DNA from: Verrucomicrobiota bacterium
GTDB lineage: Bacteria > Verrucomicrobiota > Verrucomicrobiia > Opitutales > Opitutaceae
Assembly (NCBI GenBank): GCA_023428905.1
Contig: JAEYWP010000010.1
Coordinates: 1-64,000, forward strand
Reading direction: 5' to 3'
DNA length: 64,000 bases
Shown: positions 7,356-14,626 of the stretch, piece by piece
How positions within the stretch are numbered: position 1 is the stretch's first letter
Layout of the letters: each line of letters starts with the position of its first letter
Translations under genes and position numbers: made by a program
Notes under the pieces: generated by a model
Told to the model about the DNA's origin: nothing
Seen by the model: only the letters and a program-made list of their open reading frames with translations
Databases searched by the model: none

Positions 7356-9263
7356 TCAGCGCTGGGCGGTCTGGGTGGGTCGCACTTCCAGGTACCCCTG
7401 CATCTCCTGGTGGAGCGCGGAGCAGAAGTTGGTGCAGTAAAACGCGAACACGCCGGGTTTCTCGACCTTGAAGCGCACCGTCTTGGTTTCGCCCGGATCG
7501 ACGATGATGTTGACGTTGTGCTCGATCAGGCCCCAGCCGTGGATCATGTCGGTGGTCTGCTCCACATTCGTGAGATGGAGCACGACCTCATCACCGACGT
7601 TGGCCTCGATCCGCTCCGGCACGAACCGGCTCCGGATCGCCATCGCCTTCACCTCGACGACATTCCCCGTGCGGGTGACGCCCGCCTGGGTGGCCTCCCA
7701 GACCGCATGCGGATGGTGGCTCTCGGCGCGCGGGTACACCTCGATCGGCTTGATCGCATCCGCCTTCAGGATCTGCATGAAATGCGGTTCGGGATCGGTG
7801 AAGGTTTCATAGAGCATCGCCATCTTTTCGCCCGTGATGTCGATCAACTGGCTGCTCTCGGGCTGGGAGGGTCCGCTGCTGAGGTGCCGGCCCTTGGACA
7901 GCTTGTTGCCCGCCACCATGTAGCGGCCATAGGGCTCGCGGGTGTCGCTGCCGGCGACCACGAGGTGGCCGATGTTGAAATGGACCGGGATCTTGTCGAG
8001 GACCACGCGGTTGAGGTCCTTGCGGTCCTCGTCGCTCCACGGCGGCAGCTTCCACTTCGTGATGACGGACTCGATGAACATCGAGGTGTAGGCGTATCCC
8101 TTTCCGTCATACTGGGTGTGCAGGGGGCCGAGACCGGCCGGGACCTCGCCTTCCAGCGCGGACTCAAAGCGGATCACGGGGACGCCGCGGAACTCACGCT
8201 CGAAGTCCTTCTTGTCGATCGCCGCCTTCAGCTTTTCGAAGTTGAAGACCGAGACGGTGGGCTGAAGCTTGCCCCCCGCCGCGACCCACTTGCCGCTGGG
8301 ATCGACGTCGATGCCGTGGGGTGACTTGGGAATGGGCAGGAAGTACAGGACACCCGGAACCTTGGCCGGGTCGATCACCGGCACGCCGTCCTGCATCGTC
8401 GCCTTGCCCTCGCGCACCGCCGCCTCGGCGGCGCGCCAGTTGACGACTGCGCCGAGATCGCGGTCGAGCTGCGAGGCACCCGCCTCGAGCACCTCGTGCG
8501 CCATTTCCGTGTTGTAGGAGGTCCAGAAGGCCCAGCCCGAGCTCGGGCCCTTGCCGGTGGAACCGAGGTCCCAGTTGAACGGAGGCGTGAGGATCTGCCA
8601 GCCGAGTTTCATCTCGCCGGTCTTCTGGTCCACCGCGATGCCGCTCACCATGCCCTGGAACTCCTCGGCGTATTTGCTCACCTCGGCGTGCCGGCCCTTG
8701 GGGAGCGGCACGGAGAAGCGCGTGGCGACGAGGATGTACTCGGTGTTTTCCGTGACGAAAGACGAGCCGTGGTTGCCCGAGGAATTGGGAATCGGGCCGA
8801 GGATCTGCTTCGTCTTCATGTCGCGCAGGTCGATGCGCGCAACGCGGTTGTTGGCGTTGTCGTTCACGAAGAGCCAGCGCCCGTCATAGCGGCTGTCGGT
8901 CTGCGACAGCGCGGGGTGATGCACGTCGCCCCAGGTGAAACCGCCGAGCATCTTCTTGGTGTGGTCGTCGTAACCGTACCCGAAGGCCGGATCGGGGGTG
9001 AAGACCGGGATGCGCAGGATGGGACGCATCGACGGTATTCCCGAAACAAATACCTGGCCGGAGTGGCCGCCTGAGTAGAAGAGGTAGAACTCGTCCTTTT
9101 CTCCGGGGGCGACATAGGTCTTGCGAGCCGCCTCGCTGACGTCGGTGCCCCCACCCGCCTTGGCCTGGGAGCCGGCGCTGTCTCCGCCGGGCCGGCCGCA
9201 GCCGGCCAGCGCGAGGGCCGCGAGGGCGGCCAGCGCGCCGCCTGAAAGTTGGATCGTCGTCAT
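7356..9263 (-). CDS. nosZ: nitrous-oxide reductase, Sec-type (clade II)
   Basis: The 635-residue catalytic enzyme reduces N2O to N2 in the periplasm. The N-terminal seven-bladed propeller contains the expected CuZ histidine segments: DVHHP, GNHGSS, MAHEVL, SPHGIDV, LGPLHTQYD, HFNIGHL and EPHFMQ. The C-terminal cupredoxin domain has the CuA ligands in CTNFCSALHQEM (about Cys610, Cys614, His618, Met621) and an upstream IHGWG near His575. There is no twin-arginine motif; a hydrophobic segment ends in LALAGC, a lipobox at Cys22. The n-region lacks Lys/Arg, which is odd. The start is fixed by an AAGG a few bases upstream and an in-frame stop further up. It follows the azurin gene by 7 bases. Confidence 0.97.
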   Translation of the reverse strand: MTTIQLSGGALAALAALALAGCGRPGGDSAGSQAKAGGGTDVSEAARKTYVAPGEKDEFYLFYSGGHSGQVFVSGIPSMRPILRIPVFTPDPAFGYGYDDHTKKMLGGFTWGDVHHPALSQTDSRYDGRWLFVNDNANNRVARIDLRDMKTKQILGPIPNSSGNHGSSFVTENTEYILVATRFSVPLPKGRHAEVSKYAEEFQGMVSGIAVDQKTGEMKLGWQILTPPFNWDLGSTGKGPSSGWAFWTSYNTEMAHEVLEAGASQLDRDLGAVVNWRAAEAAVREGKATMQDGVPVIDPAKVPGVLYFLPIPKSPHGIDVDPSGKWVAAGGKLQPTVSVFNFEKLKAAIDKKDFEREFRGVPVIRFESALEGEVPAGLGPLHTQYDGKGYAYTSMFIESVITKWKLPPWSDEDRKDLNRVVLDKIPVHFNIGHLVVAGSDTREPYGRYMVAGNKLSKGRHLSSGPSQPESSQLIDITGEKMAMLYETFTDPEPHFMQILKADAIKPIEVYPRAESHHPHAVWEATQAGVTRTGNVVEVKAMAIRSRFVPERIEANVGDEVVLHLTNVEQTTDMIHGWGLIEHNVNIIVDPGETKTVRFKVEKPGVFAFYCTNFCSALHQEMQGYLEVRPTQTAQR

Positions 9264-9270
9264 GGCAGCC

Positions 9271-9801
9271 TTATTCGACGATCAGAACGCCCTTCATGCC
9301 CACCTGGTAGTGGCCGGGGAAGGAGCACAGGAAGACATAACGTCCCGGCTCAGTGGGGGCCTGGAAGGTGACGGTGTCCTTTTCTTTCGGGCCGAGCAGC
9401 TTGGTGGAGGCGAGGATGTCGGCCTTGCGGCTCTGCGGCACATAATCGGTCGTGGGAGACTGCGCGGCCTCGTTGGCAAAGGCATCCGCGTCCACCCCGC
9501 CCTTCAGGAGGACCCAGTTGTGGCCCATGGAGAACTTCGGCATGGTGCCGATGTTGTTGAGGGTGACCGAGAGGCTCTCGCCCGGCTTCGCACGGATCTC
9601 CGTGATCGAGAACTTCATCGTGTCATTGCCCGTGACCTCAATCGCGCGACCCGTGGCCGGAGCGGTGGCGCCGGCCGACGTTGCCGGTGAGGCGGAACCC
9701 GGGGAGGAGCCAGCGGCAGCATCCGACTGCTTTTTACCGCAACCAAACGCGAGGAGAGCGACGAGACCAAGGACACTGGCGACGAGACGTGGATATTTCA
9801 T
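9271..9801 (-). CDS. azurin-like cupredoxin lipoprotein
   Basis: A 176-residue blue copper protein. The type 1 copper ligands are visible: His94 in MGHNWV, and Cys159, His164 and Met169 in CSFPGHYQVGM, which is the azurin spacing. TMKFSITEIRAKPGE and TVTFQAPTEPGRYVFLCSFPGH are classic azurin strands. Residues 1-21 form a signal peptide ending LLAFGC, a near-lipobox. A Ser/Ala/Gly/Pro/Thr linker (about 22-51) would tether the domain away from the membrane. It is the first gene of the nos operon, so it is probably the electron donor to the CuA site of NosZ, in place of a c-type cytochrome. That role is inferred from position and family. Confidence 0.9.
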   Translation of the reverse strand: MKYPRLVASVLGLVALLAFGCGKKQSDAAAGSSPGSASPATSAGATAPATGRAIEVTGNDTMKFSITEIRAKPGESLSVTLNNIGTMPKFSMGHNWVLLKGGVDADAFANEAAQSPTTDYVPQSRKADILASTKLLGPKEKDTVTFQAPTEPGRYVFLCSFPGHYQVGMKGVLIVE

Positions 9802-9849
9802 AGTGAGGGGTTTGCGACGCCTGAACCACCGCGGCTGGCGTGCGGGCCG

Positions 9850-9881
9850 ATAGTAGCCCGATTTGTGAAAGTGTTCAAATC
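9850..9881 (-). promoter_or_regulatory. candidate promoter of the azurin-nosZ operon with overlapping palindrome
   Basis: On the minus strand, TTGAAC (9878-9873) is followed after exactly 17 bases by TACTAT (9855-9850), a good sigma-70-like pair. This would start transcription near 9843, about 40 bases before the azurin ATG. The -35 lies inside an inverted repeat, GATTTG-N10-CAAATC (9860-9881). On the plus strand this also reads TGTGA-N6-TCAAA, close to the CRP/FNR-family consensus. Because the palindrome covers the -35, it could serve a repressor, or an activator for the divergent Sco gene. Both are inference. Confidence 0.45.
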
Positions 9882-9953
9882 CATGAGCGCGGTAATACGC
9901 CCGGCGGGTAACTCGGGAGAACCGCGGTGGGAGCGGGATGTCTGTGCGCAGCT

Positions 9954-10832
9954 ATGGTTGACCGCCCCTGCCCGCCCTGTGCGTTGTTATGGCTGCTCGC
10001 GTTCCTCTCCCCCTTTTTGGGCGGGTGTGCGCCCCGTCAAGCTACGGAGCAGGTGTACACGGTGCAGGGCGTGATCCGCGGGCCCTATGACCCGGCTGAA
10101 AAGAGCATTTCCATCCAGCACGAGGAGATCCCCGGATTCATGCCCGCGATGATCATGCCATTCTTCGTCGAAGCAACCGATGTGGCGGCGTTGCGACCGG
10201 GGGACCGTGTGGTCTTTGAATTCCGAGTCGGGGAGCAGTCCCGGGCGACTGCCTTTCGCAAGGTGGGCGTGGAGACGAGCGCGCCCGAAGAGGCGTTGCA
10301 GTCAAGGGCGACGCGCCGCCTGAAGGAAGGCGAGCGGGTGCCGCCGGTGCGCCTGGTGGACCAGGCAGGGGCCTCCTTCAGCAATGACGCGTTCGCGGAT
10401 CGTCTGACGATCGTGAGCTTCATGTTCACCCGGTGCCCCGTGCCCGAATTTTGCCCGCTGTTGGCCACGAAGTACCAGAGCCTGCAGCGGGAACTGGCGT
10501 CTTCGCCGGAGAGCACGCCTCCAGTACAGCTGCTCAGCGTAACCTTGGACCCCACCCATGACCAACCCGAGATCCTGCGCGCGTACGGCCAGTCGCTCGG
10601 AGCTGACTTTTCACGCTGGCGGTTCCTTACGGGAGAGCGCGCGGAGATTGAGAACCTGACGCGCCTGTTTGCGGTACGTGCGGAGACCAACGGAGCGACC
10701 ATCGATCACACGCTCGCCACCGCCTTGCTCGGCCCGGGTGGTGAGCTCCTGGAAGTCTGGCGCGGCAACGCCTGGAAACCCGAGGAGGTCCTCACGCGCG
10801 TGCGGAGGGAACAGGGGCGCGGCGTCCGGTAG
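9954..10832 (+). CDS. CusF-like/Sco fusion lipoprotein
   Basis: A 292-residue two-domain protein. A lipoprotein-type signal ends LGGC (Cys25). Residues about 38-72 match the CusF-like copper-binding domain (GVIRGPYDP...IPGFMPAMIMPF, with Met-rich ligand set). From about 130 it is a Sco1/SenC thioredoxin fold with FTRCPVPEFCP (Cys161 and Cys167) and the conserved His252 in TIDHTLATALL. Classic Sco has CxxxC; here the cysteines are five residues apart. Sco proteins deliver copper or reduce cysteines for CuA sites. Divergence from azurin-nosZ and the absence of nosL suggest it loads copper into NosZ or azurin. A GTG at 9927 is an alternative start. Confidence 0.88.
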   Translation: MVDRPCPPCALLWLLAFLSPFLGGCAPRQATEQVYTVQGVIRGPYDPAEKSISIQHEEIPGFMPAMIMPFFVEATDVAALRPGDRVVFEFRVGEQSRATAFRKVGVETSAPEEALQSRATRRLKEGERVPPVRLVDQAGASFSNDAFADRLTIVSFMFTRCPVPEFCPLLATKYQSLQRELASSPESTPPVQLLSVTLDPTHDQPEILRAYGQSLGADFSRWRFLTGERAEIENLTRLFAVRAETNGATIDHTLATALLGPGGELLEVWRGNAWKPEEVLTRVRREQGRGVR

Positions 10833-11015
10833 GCGCGGGCTGTTGGGCATCTGTCGCCCAAGAACGTTTCCCGGCGAAGGAACGGCCGATGAGGACGTGC
10901 GTTACTGTTCGAACTCCGCGGCACGTTGCCGCTGATCGAATGCAATCGCTGCACGGATCCGCCAAGGCCGGTTTTGGGTAGATCCAATCTTCGCTCACCT
11001 GCGGTTCGCGAAGAC
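10833..11015. other. intergenic region, no gene recognised
   Basis: This stretch lies between the Sco gene and tRNA-Ala. Open frames here are short, have no family resemblance, and mostly run into the tRNA or the Sco gene on the other strand. No strong hairpin with a T-run is visible. It would hold the 3' end of the Sco transcript and the sequence downstream of the tRNA. Confidence 0.4.
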
Positions 11016-11091
11016 TGGTGGACCCGAGCGGGTTCGAACCGCTGACCTCCTCAATGCCATTGAGGCGCTCTGCCAACTGAGCTACGAGCCC
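11016..11091 (-). tRNA. tRNA-Ala (anticodon GGC)
   Basis: The minus strand folds as a full cloverleaf beginning GGGCTCGTAGCTCAGTTGG. The D arm is followed by anticodon stem CCTCA/TGAGG with a 7-base loop ATGGCAT (anticodon GGC), then the T arm with GGTTCGAACCC, and an encoded CCA end. The acceptor stem has the G3-U70 pair that is the identity element for alanyl-tRNA synthetase, confirming Ala. It is 76 bases including CCA. A 35-bp repeat array lies on its upstream side. Confidence 0.97.
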
Positions 11092-11166
11092 TTGACCAGT
11101 AAGAGGGGGTGAAAAATCAAAGTTTCGGCGGGGAACGCAAGGACTTTTTTACGCACCCGGCCATCT

Positions 11167-11306
11167 TTCGTCACAGGGCGGCGGCCGGCCCAAACGCCGG
11201 GTTCTTCACAGCATCGGCGGACGCCCCAAACTCGTGTTCGCCACACGATCGGCGGCCGGGCCACTCCCTTGTTTGTCACGCAGCGGCCGACGAACCCAAA
11301 CCCTTG
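11167..11306. repeat. four tandem degenerate 35-bp repeats
   Basis: Four units of exactly 35 bases run head to tail: 11167-11201, 11202-11236, 11237-11271 and 11272-11306, with a partial fifth start at 11307. Each unit begins TTC/TTT, then a CAC-containing block near position 7, a CGGCGGCCG-like centre, then CCCAAAC or CCACTCC, and ends in ...G. Identity between units is moderate but the register is perfect. A period of 35 is not a multiple of three, so it is not a protein repeat. It lies between the tonB stop and tRNA-Ala. Confidence 0.7.
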
Positions 11307-11334
11307 TTCATGGCGCCGGGGCGGGCTCTTCCCG

Positions 11335-12249
11335 TCACTCGTCACGCATCCGGAAGGTGACTTCACGGCGCAGCGTGCCACCGCTGTCCGGCCTTGGACC
11401 GATCGTACCGGCGTTCCTGAAGGCGGACAGAACCGATTGGTCGAACTGGGCGTTGCCGGAGGAGCGCACAATGCTGACCCGGGAAATGTTTCCATCGCGC
11501 GCAATGTAGAACTCGGCGGTGGCGTTCAGCAGATCGCTCACGCCCTCGGGTCGCTGATGCGCCTCCCGCAGACGTTGAATCAAGAGCGAGAAATAGGCGT
11601 CGAGCATGTCCCCCTCCTCACGCGAGAGCGCGGTGCCTCCCGCCCCACCCTTTCCGTCGGTCCGCGTTCCCCCAGCGACGCCTTCGCGAATCCCCTTGGC
11701 GTCGATCTTGGCCGTCTTGATCGGCCCGGCGGCACCCGCCTTCTGCTGCTTCAACTTGCCCCCGTAAAGGCGGTCAAACTCCTCCTTGGTCATGCGCGGA
11801 TTTTTTGCCGCTGCTTCCTCCTCCTTCGCCTGCTTTGCCTTGGCTGCGGCCTCGCGCTTGGCGCGCTCCGCCTCCTCCTTCGCCCTCTGCTGCTCGATCT
11901 TCTTCATCTGCCGGGCCTCCACCCGATCCGCCACGCGGTCGAGCCGTTTGCTGAAATCCACGATCTTGGGGGTGGCGGGCGGCGCGGGGCGGTCCGGCGG
12001 CGCTGCCACCGCCTGGAAGGTCTGCTGCTCTGCCGTCGCCACGGGCGAGACGGGGTTGCCGCTGTCGGGATCACCGAGGGCGGGTGCTTCGGTGGCGCCG
12101 TAGTTGTCCCCCGCACCGGCCACCAGCTCCATGATGGTCGTCTTCGATTCCCCGCTGCGGAACGTCCAGGCAGAAAAGAGCAGCACCGCGATGAACACTC
12201 CATGGAGCGTCAGCGAAACGGCATACGCGCTGGGCGATTGGGCGTTCAT
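11335..12249 (-). CDS. tonB: TonB/TolA-family energy transducer
   Basis: A 304-residue protein with one N-terminal transmembrane anchor (YAVSLTLHGVFIAVLLFSAW; the TLHG histidine is typical). A long charged Lys/Glu/Ala-rich helix follows (about 105-155, repeated AKEEAERAKREAAAKAKQ-type sequence), resembling TolA. The C-terminal domain of about 85 residues ends VTFRMRDE and has SVLSAFRNAG-type TonB-C strands. It spans the periplasm and transmits proton-motive energy from ExbB-ExbD. It is third in exbB-exbD-tonB on the minus strand. TolA versus TonB cannot be settled; there is no TolB or Pal nearby, so a TonB role is favoured. Confidence 0.8.
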   Translation of the reverse strand: MNAQSPSAYAVSLTLHGVFIAVLLFSAWTFRSGESKTTIMELVAGAGDNYGATEAPALGDPDSGNPVSPVATAEQQTFQAVAAPPDRPAPPATPKIVDFSKRLDRVADRVEARQMKKIEQQRAKEEAERAKREAAAKAKQAKEEEAAAKNPRMTKEEFDRLYGGKLKQQKAGAAGPIKTAKIDAKGIREGVAGGTRTDGKGGAGGTALSREEGDMLDAYFSLLIQRLREAHQRPEGVSDLLNATAEFYIARDGNISRVSIVRSSGNAQFDQSVLSAFRNAGTIGPRPDSGGTLRREVTFRMRDE

Positions 12250-12262
12250 GCGGGGGGCCGGG

Positions 12263-12688
12263 TCAGGGCGCCTGGGTGTCGAAGGTGATGCGCGACAGGT
12301 TGTTTTTCTTCAATTCGTCGATCAGCGTGATGACCTTCTGGTACGGCACCGTCGCATCCGCACGGATACGGATGACGGGCGGCTTGGACTCGCTGCCGAG
12401 GGTGCGCAGGCGGGCGGAAAGGTCACGCGGGTCCACCCGGGTGTTGTCGATGGAGTAGTTCCCGCGCGCGTCGATCGTCACGGAGACAAAGGTCGTGTCC
12501 TTGTCCGCCTTGGTCTGCTTGGTCTTGGACTCCACCGGCAGGTTCACCGGGATGGTCTGCTCCTGGTTGATCAGCGGAGTCGCGATCATGAAAATGATCA
12601 GGAGCGTGAACCCGAGATCGATCAGGTTCGTCACGTTGAGCTCGGCGATGGGATGCGACTGCCGCTGTCGACGGAAGGTCCGGGCCAT
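12263..12688 (-). CDS. exbD: ExbD/TolR-family proton channel subunit
   Basis: A 141-residue protein: a short basic N-terminus, one transmembrane helix with the key aspartate (NVTNLIDLGFTLLIIFMIATP), and a periplasmic domain with VSVTIDARGNYSID and IRIRADATVPYQKVITLIDEL, typical of ExbD/TolR. The Asp in LIDLGF corresponds to the essential proton-carrying residue. It forms the inner-membrane motor with ExbB. It follows exbB by 2 bases and precedes tonB by 13 bases, so the three are one operon. Confidence 0.92.
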   Translation of the reverse strand: MARTFRRQRQSHPIAELNVTNLIDLGFTLLIIFMIATPLINQEQTIPVNLPVESKTKQTKADKDTTFVSVTIDARGNYSIDNTRVDPRDLSARLRTLGSESKPPVIRIRADATVPYQKVITLIDELKKNNLSRITFDTQAP

Positions 12689-12690
12689 GG

Positions 12691-13374
12691 TCAGATCGAT
12701 TCCAGTTCGATCCGGTCGGAAAGAGAGCTGGCGAAATTTTCGATCTCGGTCACCAGCTGCTTGGTGCTGGCGAAGAGGTAGTTGTAGCCGAATACCGAGG
12801 GGATGGCCACGACCAGTCCGGCGATCGTCGTGAGGAGCGCGGCGGAAACGCCCGGCGCCAGGGTCTGGATGCTGGCGGTCTGCTGCACCGAAACCGCACT
12901 GAAAGCCTCCATCACGCCCCAGACGGTGCCGAGCAGCCCAAGGAAGGGGGCGCCCGAAACGATCGAGGCGAGGAAGACCATGCTCGACTCGTAACGCAGC
13001 ACCTGGCGAGCGAGCGCGCGCTGGAGCGCATTCTCGGTATGCTCCAGCCGGTAGCGGGATGTATCCGTGCCGCGCTCCTGGCCGATCGCGGCCGCACGCC
13101 AGTAGGCCTCCACCGCATCCGCAAAAAGGTCTGCGTAGGGAATGGCGCGCTTGTTCCGGAAGGATTCGGGGAGATCCAGGACCGTCCGCTCCTCGCGCAG
13201 GCGTTGTTCGAACATCTGGTTCAGGCGCCGCAGCGCCACCAGGTCGTTTCGCTTGCCGATCATCACGGCCCAGGCAATGACGCTGAAAATCCCGAGGCCG
13301 ACCGTGATAAACTGGCCGACCGGATCGCAGCGCAGGAAGACTTCCCAGACGTTAACAGCGAGCGGAAAATGCAT
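12691..13374 (-). CDS. exbB: ExbB/TolQ-family proton channel
   Basis: A 227-residue membrane protein with three helices: about 18-38, 125-150 (SIVSGAPFLGLLGTVWGVMEAF) and 165-190 (LAPGVSAALLTTIAGLVVAIPSVFGYN). The GAPFLGLLGTVWGVM and LTTIAGLVVAIP segments are the MotA/TolQ/ExbB signatures. The frame is open far upstream, but that part overlaps the kinase gene on the other strand and has no similarity. I therefore start at ATG 13374 (MHFPLAVNV), where the first helix begins shortly after. It is the first gene of the operon, divergent from the PfkB gene. Confidence 0.92.
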   Translation of the reverse strand: MHFPLAVNVWEVFLRCDPVGQFITVGLGIFSVIAWAVMIGKRNDLVALRRLNQMFEQRLREERTVLDLPESFRNKRAIPYADLFADAVEAYWRAAAIGQERGTDTSRYRLEHTENALQRALARQVLRYESSMVFLASIVSGAPFLGLLGTVWGVMEAFSAVSVQQTASIQTLAPGVSAALLTTIAGLVVAIPSVFGYNYLFASTKQLVTEIENFASSLSDRIELESI

Positions 13375-13492
13375 TGAGAAAAAGGTAGGGAAGCGTTGGC
13401 GCGTTTGTTTCGCACGTTCAATGGAAAAGCATGACGCCGGACCGGCGAATCGTGTTGCCCGACTGTCCGGGTGATTTTTCGCTCCCTTCCCG

Positions 13493-14608
13493 ATGCCGAC
13501 GTTCCAAGCCCGCGCCCTCGCCGAATTGAAAGCAAACCGCTCCGCCATCACCTCACGGCAGGTTCTCGCCGGGCTTGATGGTTTTGTGGATACCATCGTC
13601 ACGCCGGTCGCCCTGCGCTCAGGTCCCGGTGAGGCCTTTACCCCATTCGCCACGATCGCCGACTTCGGACAACGGGTGCTCGGGGCCGCCGGCAAGAGCA
13701 CGAACCTCGAGCTGTATCCGCGGATGGACAAGCTTGGCGGGAACGGACCGATCATGGCCGGGGCGATGCTGGCGACCGGCGCCAAGGTCACGTACATCGG
13801 CGCGCTCGGCCGGCCCGTGGTGCATCCGGTCTTCCAGCGTTTTGCCGAAACCGCCACGGTGGTGTCCCTCGCCGATCCCGCGCACACCACCGCAGTCGAG
13901 TTCAACGATGGAAAGCTGATGCTCGGGCAGATGAAGTCCCTCGATGAGGTGACCTACGCACGTATCGCCGAGGTGATGGGCGCCGAGCGTTTCGCGCGAG
14001 CGGTGGGCGAAGCCGATGTCACCGCCCTGACCAACTGGACCATGATCAACGGCATGACCGGGATCTTCCGTGAGCTCGTGGAACGGGTCCTGCCTGCGCA
14101 GCCGGACCGTGAGCGCCTCTTCTTTTTTGACCTCGCAGACCCTGAGAAGCGCTCCCAGGACGACCTCCGCGAGGCGCTTCGGTTGATCGCACGCTTCGAG
14201 CCCTTTGGCCGCGTTACCCTGGGCCTCAACCTCAAGGAAGCACATCAGGTGGCGGCAGCTCTCGGCCTGAACCTGAGCCAGGGCGAGGCGGAAGGCGTGC
14301 TGCGCCACCTCGCGAGCGAGATCCGCACCCGGCTTGGAATCGCGACCGTAGTGGTGCACCCGCGCGCGTCGGCGGCCTGCGCCACCGCCCGCGGCACCGC
14401 CTGGGTGCAGGGACCGTTTTGCGAGACCCCGTTGATCACGACGGGAGCGGGCGACCACTTCAATGCCGGGTATGTCACCGGACAGCTCCTCGGGCTCACT
14501 CCGGAGGCCTGCCTCGCGCTGGGCGTCAGCACCTCCGGATTTTACGTGCGCACCGCCCAAAGCCCGAGCTTGGATGACCTTGAAACATTCCTCGCGAAGT
14601 CGGAATAA
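13493..14608 (+). CDS. PfkB-family carbohydrate kinase
   Basis: A 371-residue kinase of the PfkB/ribokinase fold. It has DKLGGNGPIMAGAMLATGAKVTYIG near residues 80-105 (the GGN substrate-binding motif) and TTGAGDHFNAGY near 323-334 (GAGD with the catalytic Asp and anion hole). Substrate is not evident; the family phosphorylates sugars, nucleosides or aminoimidazole ribosides. It is the first gene of a likely operon with tmk (18-base gap) and holB. This DNA-replication context makes a nucleoside or sugar-salvage role possible, but that is only a guess. Confidence 0.82.
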   Translation: MPTFQARALAELKANRSAITSRQVLAGLDGFVDTIVTPVALRSGPGEAFTPFATIADFGQRVLGAAGKSTNLELYPRMDKLGGNGPIMAGAMLATGAKVTYIGALGRPVVHPVFQRFAETATVVSLADPAHTTAVEFNDGKLMLGQMKSLDEVTYARIAEVMGAERFARAVGEADVTALTNWTMINGMTGIFRELVERVLPAQPDRERLFFFDLADPEKRSQDDLREALRLIARFEPFGRVTLGLNLKEAHQVAAALGLNLSQGEAEGVLRHLASEIRTRLGIATVVVHPRASAACATARGTAWVQGPFCETPLITTGAGDHFNAGYVTGQLLGLTPEACLALGVSTSGFYVRTAQSPSLDDLETFLAKSE

Positions 14609-14626
14609 ACTCTCCAGCGTCTTCCC

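Noticed and set aside
11167..11306. 35-bp repeats as a CRISPR array
   Set aside because: Units are contiguous with no unique spacers, the copies are degenerate, and there are no cas genes nearby.
11082..11504. 140-codon minus-strand frame over the repeat array
   Set aside because: It runs across non-coding 35-bp repeats and the antisense of tonB's end; the repeat period is not a multiple of three.
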